Part shown: positions 1 through 10,659 of the stretch, one piece after another
Numbering within the stretch: position 1 is the stretch's first letter
How the letters are laid out: each line of letters opens with the position of its first letter
The notes under the pieces: model-generated
The model's input: the letters and a program-made list of their open reading frames with translations, nothing else
The model's database searches: none
What the model was told of the DNA's origin: nothing
Origin: Mesorhizobium_K quangtriensis
GTDB taxonomy: Bacteria > Pseudomonadota > Alphaproteobacteria > Rhizobiales > Rhizobiaceae
Assembly: GCF_040081925.1 (NCBI RefSeq)
Contig: NZ_JBEBMF010000001.1
Coordinates: 1,674,001-1,738,000 of the forward strand
DNA length: 64,000 nt
Reading direction: 5' to 3'
Made by a program: the position numbers and the translations under genes

Positions 1-1
1 A

Positions 2-94
2 GACGACTCTATCTGGACACTGACCTGCGCCGATGCCACCTATCGCGTGAGGCTTGTCCCCGATCAGGCCGCGCAGGTTGAGAAGCTGAAGTAG
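2..94 (+). CDS. C-terminal end of an unidentified protein (5' partial)
   Basis: An open frame enters from the left edge and stops at TAG 92-94, giving 30 residues that end in AQVEKLK. The fragment (DATYRVRLVPDQAAQVEKL) is too short to assign to a family. It is compatible with the tail of a small secreted or periplasmic protein, but that is only a guess. It points toward the minus-strand tRNA-Phe. Confidence 0.4.
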   Translation, partial: DDSIWTLTCADATYRVRLVPDQAAQVEKLK

Positions 95-303
95 CAAAGC
101 ATCAAGCGTAACGGTGTCGCCGAGCAAGTGCGCCGCGGCGAACTATCGCGATGGCGGAGCCCTAGCTCTCCCGGAGCGCGTGGTGGAGGAAACCGTGCGA
201 TATAAGAACAAGGCCGGTCGGCGCAGCAGGGCTCTAGATCTTTTGCCTCTGAGCGGCTCCGATTTTTCGGGCAATGCAACAGAGAAACTTCAATTGGCTG
301 ACG

Positions 304-379
304 TGGTGCCCAGGGGCGGAATCGAACCACCGACACGCGGATTTTCAATCCGCTGCTCTACCAACTGAGCTACCTGGGC
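304..379 (-). tRNA. tRNA-Phe (GAA)
   Basis: On the minus strand this forms a full cloverleaf. The 7-bp acceptor stem GCCCAGG/CCTGGGC is followed by discriminator A and an encoded CCA (304-306). T8 and A14 are in place, the anticodon loop is TTGAAAA with anticodon GAA, and a T-loop TTCGATT is present. It stands downstream of the yacG end of the housekeeping cluster on the same strand. Confidence 0.97.
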
Positions 380-511
380 ATCCTTCCGATGGGGCTGGAA
401 ACCCGACCGGAGCAGGAGGATGAACCTCCCGGAAAGCGGGTGGGTTATAGCACGGGAAATCGGCCTGTCCAGCGTCCCACGATGGGTTTTTGACGGTCGT
501 TACGTCAGCCT

Positions 512-739
512 TCAATCCTGGCCGTCGGCGCCGCCGGGCGAAGGGGACTCGGGCTTGCCGACTTCGTCCTCGTCGTCGCGTCCTGGGATGACATAGGCGC
601 CGGTCAGCCAGCGGTTGAGATCGACATTCTTGCAGCGCGGCGAGCAGAAGGGATAGTGCTCGCGCGAAGACGGGTTGCCGCATTCGGGGCAGGGACGTTT
701 GGGCCGGAGTGGGGTGACGGTCGCGCCGGGACTTTTCAT
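512..739 (-). CDS. yacG: DNA gyrase inhibitor YacG-like zinc protein
   Basis: This is a small four-cysteine zinc-ribbon protein of about 75 residues. It has a CPECG pair followed about 15 residues later by CSPRC, then the VDLNRWLTGAY segment typical of YacG, and an acidic tail. YacG of E. coli binds GyrB and inhibits gyrase; that role is inferred from family only. The start at ATG 739 (MKSPGATV) fits the family best. An in-frame TTG at 775 would add 12 residues, and neither start has a strong ribosome site. It follows maf, as in other Rhizobiales. Confidence 0.85.
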   Translation of the reverse strand: MKSPGATVTPLRPKRPCPECGNPSSREHYPFCSPRCKNVDLNRWLTGAYVIPGRDDEDEVGKPESPSPGGADGQD

Positions 740-791
740 CGGGCAGGAGATAGTGCGACTTCCGGCGAAAGCCAAGCCGTCAGGACTGCGG

Positions 792-1421
792 TCAGCCTCT
801 GGCCCCGGACAGCCAGTTGAAATGCACCTGATAGCCGTCGGCGTTGAGCAGCCCGACCGTCTCGTAGAGCGGCAGGCCGACGACGTTGGTGTAGGAGCCG
901 ACCAGCTTGACGACGAACGTGCCGGCGAGCCCCTGGATGGCGTACCCGCCAGCCTTGCCGCGCCATTCGCCCGAAGCGAGGTAGCTTTCGAGTTCTTCGC
1001 GGCTGATACGCTTGAAGCGCACCCGCGATTCCACCAGCCGCAGCCGGAACTTGCCCGACGGCGTGACGAGGCAGACGCAGGAATAGACTCGGTGCGTTCG
1101 GCCCGACAGGAGCTGCAGGCTGTTCGACGCCTCGTCGATCATCTCCGCCTTGGGCATGATGCGCCGGCCAAGCGCCACGACCGTGTCCGCAGCGAGGATG
1201 AAGCAGGGCTGGTAATCGGCCTCGCTTTTCAACGAAGCCAGCGCCTTCTCGCCCTTCTCGCGCGCCAGTCGCTTGGCGAGCGAGCGCGGATGTTCGGAAC
1301 GCTGCGGCGTCTCGTCGATGTCAGCGGGCAGAAGCCGGTCCGGCTCAATGCCGGCCTGCTGCAAGAGCTCGATGCGGCGCGCCGAACCCGATGCGAGGAC
1401 AAGCTTCTGGAAAACGCTCAT
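792..1421 (-). CDS. maf: Maf-like nucleoside triphosphate pyrophosphatase
   Basis: The 209-residue product has the Maf N-terminal signature LVLASGSARRIELLQQAG and the conserved segment ILAADTVVALGRRI, which carries the catalytic Asp. Family members hydrolyse dTTP, UTP or modified pyrimidine nucleotides to monophosphates (house-cleaning). The length matches the family (about 190-210). It lies 24 bases after infA and runs toward yacG on the same strand, so co-transcription with infA is likely. The exact substrate subfamily (YhdE or YceF type) cannot be settled here. Confidence 0.92.
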   Translation of the reverse strand: MSVFQKLVLASGSARRIELLQQAGIEPDRLLPADIDETPQRSEHPRSLAKRLAREKGEKALASLKSEADYQPCFILAADTVVALGRRIMPKAEMIDEASNSLQLLSGRTHRVYSCVCLVTPSGKFRLRLVESRVRFKRISREELESYLASGEWRGKAGGYAIQGLAGTFVVKLVGSYTNVVGLPLYETVGLLNADGYQVHFNWLSGARG

Positions 1422-1445
1422 TGCGAGACGGCTCCGCGGCCTGGC

Positions 1446-1664
1446 TTATTTGAAGCGGTAGGTGATGCGGCCCTTGGTCAGGTCGTAAGGGGTCATCTCG
1501 ACGAGCACCTTGTCGCCGGTCAGCACGCGGATGCGGTTCTTGCGCATGCGGCCGGCCGTGTGGGCGATGATCTCGTGTTCGTTCTCGAGCTTCACCCTAA
1601 ACATGGCGTTGGGTAGCAGTTCGGTCACCGTTCCCGGGAATTCCAGGACTTCTTCCTTCGGCAT
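1446..1664 (-). CDS. infA: Translation initiation factor IF-1
   Basis: The 72-residue product is a single OB-fold S1 domain with hallmark stretches FPGTVTELLPNAMFRV, HTAGRMRKNRIRVL and GDKVLVEMTPYDLTKGRI. It occupies the ribosomal A site during initiation and helps IF2 and IF3. Size and sequence are those of alphaproteobacterial IF-1. It sits between the phosphatase gene and maf. Confidence 0.99.
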   Translation of the reverse strand: MPKEEVLEFPGTVTELLPNAMFRVKLENEHEIIAHTAGRMRKNRIRVLTGDKVLVEMTPYDLTKGRITYRFK

Positions 1665-1776
1665 TCTTTACCTTTTGGTTGGACAGGTCTGGTTGGACAG
1701 ATCTCCGGCGCCGGGGTTCGGCGCCCGTCCGGAAGTGCGCGGAACCTATATGATAGAGGCGCCCGTGTGAACAAGC

Positions 1777-2232
1777 CTATTCGTTGCCGATTTTGCCGGT
1801 TTCCAGCCCAAATCGTTCCCGGATGCGGGCTTTCAGCCTGTCGCGCATGTCCCGGTAGGCGTCCAGAACCTGTTCTCGCGAGCCCTGCGTCGCGGTCGGA
1901 TCGACCGTCGGCCAGTATTCGACCTCACTGGCCAGCGTCCGCGTCATATCGAGCGCGGCATGGTGCGCCTCGGGCGAAAGCGTGACGATCAGGTCGAAAT
2001 AATCGTCCTCCAGCTCGTCCAGCGTGCGGGACCGGCGTTCCTGTGGTTCGAAGCCTTCTTCCGCCAGAACGACATCCACGAAAGGGTCGGCTTCCCCCAA
2101 CTGCACACCGGCGGACGCGATGAAGGTTGAGGGCGGCAGCAGATGCCGCGCCAGCCGCTCGGCGACGGGGGAGCGCACGGCGTTGCGGCCGCAGACGAAC
2201 AGCAGGGAGCGGGGGAGGCTGCTGTCCGTCAT
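1777..2232 (-). CDS. Low-molecular-weight protein tyrosine phosphatase family protein
   Basis: The 151-residue product has a CX5R phosphate loop near its start (FVCGRNAVRSP) and a distal WPTVDPT segment supplying the general-acid Asp. Together these define the LMW-PTP/arsenate reductase fold. The usual second loop cysteine (CxGNxCRS) is Ala here, so the loop is slightly divergent. Its ATG overlaps the UPF0262 stop by 4 bases, implying translational coupling. Whether it acts on phosphotyrosine proteins or another phosphate is unknown. Confidence 0.88.
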   Translation of the reverse strand: MTDSSLPRSLLFVCGRNAVRSPVAERLARHLLPPSTFIASAGVQLGEADPFVDVVLAEEGFEPQERRSRTLDELEDDYFDLIVTLSPEAHHAALDMTRTLASEVEYWPTVDPTATQGSREQVLDAYRDMRDRLKARIRERFGLETGKIGNE

Positions 2233-2714
2233 CCGCGCCAGTGCAGCACGCAGACGAGCGTGAAAAGCCGCCGCGCCGTGTCGAAGTCGATGTCGATCTT
2301 GCCCGACAGACGGTCCTTCAGGGTCTGCGACCCGTCATTGTGGAGCCCGCGCCGGCCCATATCGATAGCCTCGATCTGCGAGGGGGTCGAATTGCGGATG
2401 GCCTGATAGTAGCTCTCGCAGATCATGTAGTAGTCCTTGACGATGCGCCGGAACGGCGTCAGCGACAGGATGTGGGTGACGACCGGCTCGCCGTTCTCGC
2501 GCGCGATCGCGAAGACAAGGCGCGCCTCGACCAGCGACAGTCTCAGCCTGTAGGGGCCTTCGCCCGTATCGCCGACAGGGGCAAAGCTGTTCTCCTCGAT
2601 CAGGTCAAAGATGGCCACCGCGCGCTCGTGCTCGACGTCGGGCGTCGAGCGGCCGATCGTGTCGTCGAGTTCGACGTCGATCAGGCGCGCGCGCTGCGGG
2701 TCGGGGCGATCCAT
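2229..2714 (-). CDS. UPF0262 family protein
   Basis: The 161-residue protein matches the UPF0262 family of alphaproteobacteria by its central block (LTPFRRIVKDYYMICESYY) and its position after hisD. No catalytic motif is visible and the function is unknown. It starts 15 bases after the hisD stop and overlaps the phosphatase start by 4 bases, so it is an internal cistron of the hisD operon. Confidence 0.88.
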   Translation of the reverse strand: MDRPDPQRARLIDVELDDTIGRSTPDVEHERAVAIFDLIEENSFAPVGDTGEGPYRLRLSLVEARLVFAIARENGEPVVTHILSLTPFRRIVKDYYMICESYYQAIRNSTPSQIEAIDMGRRGLHNDGSQTLKDRLSGKIDIDFDTARRLFTLVCVLHWRG

Positions 2715-2729
2715 GGATCTACATCGGCG

Positions 2730-4022
2730 CTACATGTTGAGCCGTATGGCGACGGAGCGCCCGTGCGCGTCCAGTCCTTCGGCGGTGGCGAGCGCGATCG
2801 CGGCCGGCCCGAGCTTGCGCAACTGGTCAGGCCCGAGCTTCAGGACAGAGGTGCGCTTGACGAAATCGAGCACGGAAAGGCCCGACGAGAAGCGCGCCGA
2901 ACGCGCCGTCGGCAGCACGTGGTTGGAGCCACCGACATAGTCGCCGATCACTTCGGGCGTATGACGACCGAGGAACACCGCGCCAGCATTGCGCATCCGG
3001 CCGAGGAACGCCTCGGCGTTCTCGATGGCGAGTTCCACATGCTCGGCCGCGATGCGGTCGACCAGCGGGATGGCGGCGAAGAGGTCGTCGACGAGGATGA
3101 CCGCGCCGAAATCGCGCCAGCTGGCTGCGGCCGTTTCGGCGCGCGGCAGCGTCTTCAGTTGGCGTTCGACAGCGGCTTCCACCGCGCGGGCGAACTCGGC
3201 GTCGTCGGTCATCAGGATCGACTGCGCGGAAACGTCATGCTCGGCCTGCGCCAACAGGTCGGCGGCGATCCAGTCCGGATCGTTGTCGCGGTCGGCGACG
3301 ACAAGCACCTCGGACGGGCCGGCGATCATGTCGATGCCGACGGTGCCGAACACCTGCCGCTTGGCGGCGGCGACATAGGCGTTGCCGGGGCCGACGATCT
3401 TGGCGACCGGGCTGATGGTTTCGGTGCCGTAGGCGAGGGCGGCGATCGCCTGCGCGCCGCCGACGCGGTAGATTTCGGAGACGCCCGCCAGATCGGCTGC
3501 CACCAGCACCAGCGGTTTGATGACGCCGCCGGATGCGGGCACCACGATGACGATGCGCTCGACGCCCGCGACAACGGCCGGCACGGCGTTCATCAGCACC
3601 GAGCTTGGATAGCTCGCCGTGCCGCCCGGCACATAGAGGCCGACGGCCTCGATCGCAGTCCATCGCGAGCCGAGTTCGACGCCTGCCGCATCCACATAAC
3701 GCTCGCTGACGGGCATCTGCCGCTCGTGATGTGAGCGGATGCGGTCGCGCGCGAACTTCAGTGCCTCGACTGTCGCTGGGTCGGCTTGCTCATAGGCGCG
3801 TGCGATGTCGGCCGGCGAAACCGCGATGCCGAGCGTGGCAAGGTCGGCGCGGTCGAAGCGCCGCGTATAGTCGACCAGCGCCGCATCGCCCTCGGCGCGC
3901 ACGCGGGCGATGATGTCGCGCACAGCCGACTCGACGTCCGGCGATGCCTCGCGCTTGGCCCCGAGCAGCGTGGCAAACCGCGCCTCGAAATCCGCGTCGG
4001 AGCGATTGAGGGTGATCGCCAT
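2730..4022 (-). CDS. hisD: Histidinol dehydrogenase
   Basis: The 430-residue product catalyses the last two steps of histidine synthesis, L-histidinol to L-histidine with two NAD+. Visible family blocks include VPGGTASYPSSVLMN, GGAQAIAALAYGT, KIVGPGNAYVAAAKR and AGPSEVLVVAD, plus the metal-site region EHVELAIENAE. ATG 4022 gives the normal length; an upstream in-frame extension is low-quality sequence overlapping the previous gene. DUF2948 ends 2 bases before it, so the two are probably co-transcribed. Confidence 0.98.
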   Translation of the reverse strand: MAITLNRSDADFEARFATLLGAKREASPDVESAVRDIIARVRAEGDAALVDYTRRFDRADLATLGIAVSPADIARAYEQADPATVEALKFARDRIRSHHERQMPVSERYVDAAGVELGSRWTAIEAVGLYVPGGTASYPSSVLMNAVPAVVAGVERIVIVVPASGGVIKPLVLVAADLAGVSEIYRVGGAQAIAALAYGTETISPVAKIVGPGNAYVAAAKRQVFGTVGIDMIAGPSEVLVVADRDNDPDWIAADLLAQAEHDVSAQSILMTDDAEFARAVEAAVERQLKTLPRAETAAASWRDFGAVILVDDLFAAIPLVDRIAAEHVELAIENAEAFLGRMRNAGAVFLGRHTPEVIGDYVGGSNHVLPTARSARFSSGLSVLDFVKRTSVLKLGPDQLRKLGPAAIALATAEGLDAHGRSVAIRLNM

Positions 4023-4024
4023 GG

Positions 4025-4459
4025 TCAGTCCTTGTGAGCGGGCCGGGACGAGGCGCCCCATGCCCCGCCGAGATCGGTCAGCCGCGCTTCCACGCATTCG
4101 ACGCCGAGCCTGATGGTACCGCCTCCGGCGAAGACGAGGTCGATGCGGCCGGCCGGTGGGTCCGTTGGCGTGTAGGTAACGGCCAGCAGCGACAACACGT
4201 CGTCCGGCTTGCCGCGCGACACGCCCGAAATCTTCGCCGAAAGGACGCGGTCGAAATGCAGAATGCTGTTGCGGCGCTCGGGCTGCGGCTGCGTCAGGCT
4301 CGCCTCCTTCTCCCACGCGAAGCGGTACATGGGCACGACGAACTGCTTCGTCGCCGGCGTGAAATCGAGGTCGCCGACCTTCATCACCGCGTCCTGCACA
4401 TGGGCGGAGACGATGCCGAGATCCTCTTCGTCGAGGGCAAGCAGTTTGAGCAGATCCAT
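4025..4459 (-). CDS. DUF2948 family protein
   Basis: This is a 144-residue soluble protein without signal peptide or membrane segment. The start MDLLKLLALDEEDL and the block RRNSILHFDRVL match DUF2948, a family usually found between murA and hisD in Rhizobiales. Function is unknown. Here it is followed directly by hisD but separated from murA by the oppositely transcribed recQ. Confidence 0.85.
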   Translation of the reverse strand: MDLLKLLALDEEDLGIVSAHVQDAVMKVGDLDFTPATKQFVVPMYRFAWEKEASLTQPQPERRNSILHFDRVLSAKISGVSRGKPDDVLSLLAVTYTPTDPPAGRIDLVFAGGGTIRLGVECVEARLTDLGGAWGASSRPAHKD

Positions 4460-4629
4460 CGGGACGCCATCGGCCTGTCGTTGCGGTTCGGCCTAGTTAT
4501 GCGGTCTTTGCAGGACGCGCAACCAGCAGGGGCTGTCGCTTGGCGGCTGTCCAGGAGAGGGCATCGAAGCTCGCAATCACGGCGAAGCTGCTATGAAGGA
4601 TGTTTCCCTGATTCTCCATCCAGCCGCAG

Positions 4630-6444
<1,815 letters not shown>

Positions 6445-6471
6445 GGCGGTAGCTGCGTAAACAGCGTGCCG

Positions 6472-7764
6472 TCAGCCCGACAGCCGTTCGACCACGGCAC
6501 CGCAGTTGGAGAGCTTGTCTTCAAGCCGCTCGAAGCCGCGATCAAGGTGATAGATGCGGCTGACCGTCGTTTCGCCCTCGGCCGCGAGGCCGGCGATCAC
6601 AAGCGATACGGAAGCGCGCAGGTCGGTCGCCATCACGGGCGCACCCTTCAGCCGCGACACACCATCGACGATCGCCGTCTGGCCGGACAGCGATATATGC
6701 GCGCCGAGGCGGGCAAGCTCCTGCACATGCATGAAGCGGTTCTCGAAAATCGTCTCGGTAATGCGCGACTGGCCGCTCGCCATAGTCATCAGGCCCATAA
6801 ACTGCGCCTGCAGGTCGGTCGGAAAACCGGGGAAGGGTTCGGTGGTCACGTCGATCGCGCGCACGCCGTTGCCGTTGCGCTTCACGCGGATGCCGTCGTC
6901 CTGTTGGCTGATCTCGGCGCCGGTTTCCGTCAGGATGTCGATAGCGCGCTGCAACAGGTCGATGCGCCCGCCTTCCAGCACGACGTCGCCGCCGGTCATC
7001 GCGACCGCCATGGCGTAGGTGCCCGTCTCGATGCGGTCCGGGATGACGCGGTGGCGCGCGCCCGACAGCGAATCGACGCCCTCGATGGTGATCGTCGACG
7101 TGCCTGCGCCGGTGATCTTCGCGCCCATGGCGTTCAGGCATTCGGCGAGGTTGACGATCTCCGGCTCGCGCGCGGCGTTTTCTAGCACGGTCTCGCCCTT
7201 GGCGAGGGACGCCGCCATCAGGCCGACATGCGTGCCGCCCACGGTCACCTTGCCGAAACGATGGCGGTTGCCGACCAGCCGCTTGTTCTTCGCCCTGGCG
7301 ATGGCATAGCCGCCCTCGATGTCGATCTCGGTGCCGAGCGACTGCAAAACTTCCAGTAGAAGGTCCACGGGCCGCGTGCCGATGGCGCAGCCGCCCGGCA
7401 GCGACACTTTGGCCTCGCCCATGCGCGCCAGAAGGGGGCCGATGACCCAGAAGGATGCGCGCATCTTCGACACCAGCTCGTAGGGAGCGGTGGTATCGAC
7501 GATGTGCCGGGCAGAGAAGTTGATGGTGCGCGAATAGCCTTCCTGCTGCTTCTCGCGGCGGCCGTTGACCGAATGGTCGACGCCATGGTTGCCGAGGATG
7601 CGGATGAGCTGCTGAACGTCGGCCAGATCGGGCACATTCTCCAGCGTCAGCGTGTCGTCGGTGAGCAGCGAGGCGATCATCAGCGGCAGCGCTGCGTTCT
7701 TTGCGCCCGAGATCGGGATGCGGCCGTTTAGCTCGTTACCGCCCTTGACCCTGATGCTGTCCAT
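6472..7764 (-). CDS. murA: UDP-N-acetylglucosamine 1-carboxyvinyltransferase
   Basis: The 430-residue enzyme transfers enolpyruvate from PEP to UDP-GlcNAc, the first committed step of peptidoglycan synthesis, in the cytoplasm. It has the N-terminal GGNELNGRIPISGAKNAALP block and the catalytic loop LPGGCAIGTRPVDL with the fosfomycin-target Cys. ATG 7764 (MDSIRVKGG) matches family starts; a further upstream ATG would add seven residues. The upstream small basic protein probably shares its transcript. Confidence 0.98.
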   Translation of the reverse strand: MDSIRVKGGNELNGRIPISGAKNAALPLMIASLLTDDTLTLENVPDLADVQQLIRILGNHGVDHSVNGRREKQQEGYSRTINFSARHIVDTTAPYELVSKMRASFWVIGPLLARMGEAKVSLPGGCAIGTRPVDLLLEVLQSLGTEIDIEGGYAIARAKNKRLVGNRHRFGKVTVGGTHVGLMAASLAKGETVLENAAREPEIVNLAECLNAMGAKITGAGTSTITIEGVDSLSGARHRVIPDRIETGTYAMAVAMTGGDVVLEGGRIDLLQRAIDILTETGAEISQQDDGIRVKRNGNGVRAIDVTTEPFPGFPTDLQAQFMGLMTMASGQSRITETIFENRFMHVQELARLGAHISLSGQTAIVDGVSRLKGAPVMATDLRASVSLVIAGLAAEGETTVSRIYHLDRGFERLEDKLSNCGAVVERLSG

Positions 7765-7875
7765 GAGATTGTCCCCCGCCGGCAACCCGGCTCCGGTTCT
7801 AAAGACGCCCCTCTAAACCATCATATCAATCGGTTCAAGGAACAGGATTTTGCCGGGCCATGTGTCTGACCCGCG

Positions 7876-8097
7876 TCACGTGTCTCCGCCTTGCTTGCCC
7901 TCGAACGGCTTGCGCCCTGAAGACCCGGCCAGCCCTTCCGGCCTCTCGTCGGCCTCGCCGGTGCGCCGCGAGCGCGCCTGCGCCTTGCGGCGCTGCAGGT
8001 TGGCGCGCAATTCCTCGGCCAGCCGCGCCTTGCGGTCGGGTTTTGAAGCGCCTCCGGCTGCACCTTTCCCGTCCTTGGGATCGGGTCTGGAATCCAT
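7876..8097 (-). CDS. Small basic hypothetical protein upstream of murA
   Basis: The 73-residue Lys/Arg-rich protein has a conserved-looking core, ARLAEELRANLQRRKAQARS. Similar short proteins are common just upstream of murA in rhizobia. ATG 8097 (MDSRPDPKDG) is chosen because an AAGGGGA ribosome site lies about 7 bases upstream; an earlier in-frame start at 8136 lacks one. No domain is recognised and no function is known. The charged helical character suggests nucleic-acid or ribosome association, but this is only a guess. Confidence 0.7.
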   Translation of the reverse strand: MDSRPDPKDGKGAAGGASKPDRKARLAEELRANLQRRKAQARSRRTGEADERPEGLAGSSGRKPFEGKQGGDT

Positions 8098-8247
8098 GCG
8101 AATGTCCCCTTGCGCCGGAATTCCGGCGCATCTCAATGTCTGCGGATCATTGTGGCCTCGTCATGACGCCGTGCGGACCAGTTCAGGCGATCCACAATAG
8201 CGCCTTGCGCTGGCGGGATCGATATGGCAGAAGCGCCGCGTTTACGG

Positions 8248-8322
<75 letters not shown>

Positions 8323-8402
8323 TCTTTCCTTGTTGGAAATCAAAAAGATAGGCGCTATCAAAGGCTTGGAGACACCTCGGTTCTACACAGAGGTGCTACA
8401 CA

Positions 8403-9929
8403 GTGGTCTTGCCTATGTCACGTCCCTTCAAGCATAAGAAAACTGGCGTCTATTATCTTCGCGAGCGCGTTCCAGCCGATTTGGTGGCTTTGGTCGGGCG
8501 GCGTGAAATCTGGAAGTCGCTTGGAACCAAAGAACCAGCGATAGCGAAAGAACGTCACGCCGAGGAAAAGAGGAAACTGGACCTACGCTGGAAAGCTCTG
8601 CGCTCCAAACCGGAACCTCTGCCCCATCAGCAATTGGTGGCACTCTCTGGAAAGCTCTATCGCCGTGTCATGGCGATAAATGAAGCCGAACCGGGCGAGC
8701 CGGAAATTTGGCAGCAGACACTTCGTATAGTCGGGGAAATCGACGGCCGCGCGGACGCAATGGAACAATGGTACGGGGAAAGCGCCGACGCGATCCTTCT
8801 GGAAGAAGGTCTCGTGACCGATAACTACAGCCGTGCTCGCCTAATCCAAGAAGCGCACAGTGCCTTTCGGCAAGCTGCCAATCAGCAGCTTAAACGGTCT
8901 CAAGGAGACTATCGGCCCGATCCTGCCGCCGGTCGCTTCCCCGAAATTGCGAAGCCCGATGGAGGTAAGAAGGCTGACGGTGTCAGTATACTCGACCTGT
9001 TCGAGTTGTGGGAGCGTGACCACTTGGCTGACGGGAAGGCGGCGCGGACGCCCCGCGATCACCGGCAGAAACTGGACGACCTTATCACCTTTTTGGGCCA
9101 TGACGACGCCAAGCGGGTTTCTGCTAAAAACGTGTCGGACTGGACAGAGCATCTGCGTCACGAACGTGGGCTTGCTGCAAAGACCGTAGCCGACAAGTAT
9201 CTGTCAGCGGTGAGGGCAGTGTTCGGATCGGGAGTCGCGAAGTTCCGGATTGACAGCAATCCGGCGGCACCCGTGAGTATCAGGGTTCCCAAGCGGAGAG
9301 TGGAGAGACCTAAAGGCTTCACTGACGAGGAGGCCGATCGGATCCTGAAAGCGTCGCTTGGGGCATTGGATGCAAGTGGGGACACCTCACAGGAGAACAG
9401 ACTCGCTTATCGATGGCTACCTTGGATATGTGCTTACACCGGCTCACGCGCAGGTGAGATTGCGCAACTGCGCAAGGAGGATTTCGTGACGGAATACGGC
9501 GTGTCGTGCATTCGCATCACGCCGGAAGCGGGCACGGTCAAGACGGGACAATACCGGATTGTTCCTCTCCATCCGCATTTGATTAGTGCTGGACTGCACA
9601 AGCTGGTCAAAGGGGCTGCCGACGGTCCTCTGTTTTACAAGCCCAGTGGCCGAGTTCGGAAGGAGGGCAACTCACAAGCGAGTTCCGTCGTCGGCAAGGT
9701 GAGCAAATGGGTACGCGAAGTTGCAAAGGTCACAGACAAGCGCGTCCAGCCAAACCACGGATGGCGGCATCGCTTCAAGACTGTCGCTCGCGACGTTGGC
9801 ATGGATATTCATTACGCCAACGTCATCCAAGGACATGCGGACGGAAGTGCTTCGACGGAGTATGGCGAGACAACGGTAAAAGCGATGCACCGAGAGATAC
9901 GCAAGCTTCCCAGATACTGCGTGGGCTAA
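8403..9929 (+). CDS. Tyrosine recombinase/integrase of the island
   Basis: The 508-residue phage-type integrase presumably catalyses site-specific recombination at tRNA-Thr. The N-terminal arm-binding region (RPFKHKKTGVYYLRERVP, about residues 7-24) resembles the DUF6538 type. A SAM-like core-binding domain spans about residues 190-290. The catalytic domain carries Arg in YTGSRAGEI, HxxR in HGWRHRFKT, a QGH block and the nucleophile Tyr in STEYGET. GTG 8403 is chosen because GAGGTG lies 7 bases upstream; ATG 8415 (MSRPFKHKK) is an alternative with better family agreement but no ribosome site. Confidence 0.93.
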   Translation: MVLPMSRPFKHKKTGVYYLRERVPADLVALVGRREIWKSLGTKEPAIAKERHAEEKRKLDLRWKALRSKPEPLPHQQLVALSGKLYRRVMAINEAEPGEPEIWQQTLRIVGEIDGRADAMEQWYGESADAILLEEGLVTDNYSRARLIQEAHSAFRQAANQQLKRSQGDYRPDPAAGRFPEIAKPDGGKKADGVSILDLFELWERDHLADGKAARTPRDHRQKLDDLITFLGHDDAKRVSAKNVSDWTEHLRHERGLAAKTVADKYLSAVRAVFGSGVAKFRIDSNPAAPVSIRVPKRRVERPKGFTDEEADRILKASLGALDASGDTSQENRLAYRWLPWICAYTGSRAGEIAQLRKEDFVTEYGVSCIRITPEAGTVKTGQYRIVPLHPHLISAGLHKLVKGAADGPLFYKPSGRVRKEGNSQASSVVGKVSKWVREVAKVTDKRVQPNHGWRHRFKTVARDVGMDIHYANVIQGHADGSASTEYGETTVKAMHREIRKLPRYCVG

Positions 9930-10016
9930 TCACATTGTGAAACGTCGCGGGCTCTTCAACGGAATGCTCCGTGTCCGAGCCTTGAAAAAGATAACCCATT
10001 GGGATACATATCCGCC

Positions 10017-10355
10017 ATGCAGACTGTCGCGGAAACGCCGACGTTCACTCGCCAAGCCGAGAAGCTGTTCGATGAGGAAGAGAAACGGGAACTGATAGAC
10101 TTCCTTGCCGAGAACCCGCTGGCTGGCGATGAAATCCCCGGCACGGGCGGTGTCCGGAAGGTGAGGTTTGCGGCGTCTGGTCGAGGAAAGCGGGGCGGTG
10201 CCCGGATCATCTATTACTATCTCGACGAGACTATCCCGCTCTATGCCTTGCTTGCCTACGCGAAGAACGCCAAGACCGACATGACGCCGGATGAGAAGCG
10301 GGCTGTTGCCGGTCTTGTTGTCGCACTGAAGGCGGCACGGCGACGTGCGGAATAA
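10017..10355 (+). CDS. RelE/HigB-type toxin
   Basis: The 112-residue RelE/ParE superfamily protein contains FTRQAEKLFDEEEKRELIDFL, a central GTGGVRKVRFAASGRGKRGGARIIYYY-type sheet region, and the ending PLYALLAYAKNAKTDMTPDE. RelE-type toxins are ribosome-dependent mRNA interferases; that activity is inferred. ATG 10017 is preferred over a TTG at 9999 because it removes a weak extension. The antitoxin gene follows after 16 bases, the toxin-first order typical of HigBA-like systems. Confidence 0.85.
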   Translation: MQTVAETPTFTRQAEKLFDEEEKRELIDFLAENPLAGDEIPGTGGVRKVRFAASGRGKRGGARIIYYYLDETIPLYALLAYAKNAKTDMTPDEKRAVAGLVVALKAARRRAE

Positions 10356-10371
10356 TGGAACGGAGTTGAAC

Positions 10372-10659
10372 ATGAAGACGTTCGGAGAAGACCTTATCCA
10401 GTCGCTCGGGGAAGCTCTCGCCCATGCCAAGGGCGAAGGCCCTGCAATCGTGCATTCCCCGCTTGATCCTCGCGAGGTTCGCGAACGGGCGCACCTGACA
10501 CAAGCCCAGATGGCTCCCCTGATGGGTATGAGTGTTTCCGGCTACCGGAAATGGGAGCAAGGCCAGAGACGCATCAGCGGCCCCGCAGCGGCTCTCCTGA
10601 AGGTGATAGAACGGGAGCCCGACGCGGTAAGACGCGCGTTGCTGGAGACAGCGGGATAG
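10372..10659 (+). CDS. HTH (XRE-type) antitoxin
   Basis: The 95-residue protein has a helix-turn-helix in its second half (REVRERAHLTQAQMAPLMG followed by SVSGYRKWEQGQRRISGPA). It is the cognate antitoxin and probable autorepressor of the upstream RelE-type toxin. ATG 10372 has GGAG 6 bases upstream. The pair probably helps stabilise the island. Confidence 0.87.
   Translation: MKTFGEDLIQSLGEALAHAKGEGPAIVHSPLDPREVRERAHLTQAQMAPLMGMSVSGYRKWEQGQRRISGPAAALLKVIEREPDAVRRALLETAG

Noticed and set aside
675..1616. Long plus-strand open frame opposite maf and infA
   Set aside because: It lies antisense to two clear genes and has a repetitive Arg/Asp/Val composition typical of a GC-rich shadow frame, with no recognisable domain.
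2127..3734. 535-codon plus-strand frame opposite hisD and UPF0262
   Set aside because: Antisense to well-supported genes; Arg/Gly/Asp-rich low-complexity translation and no family resemblance.
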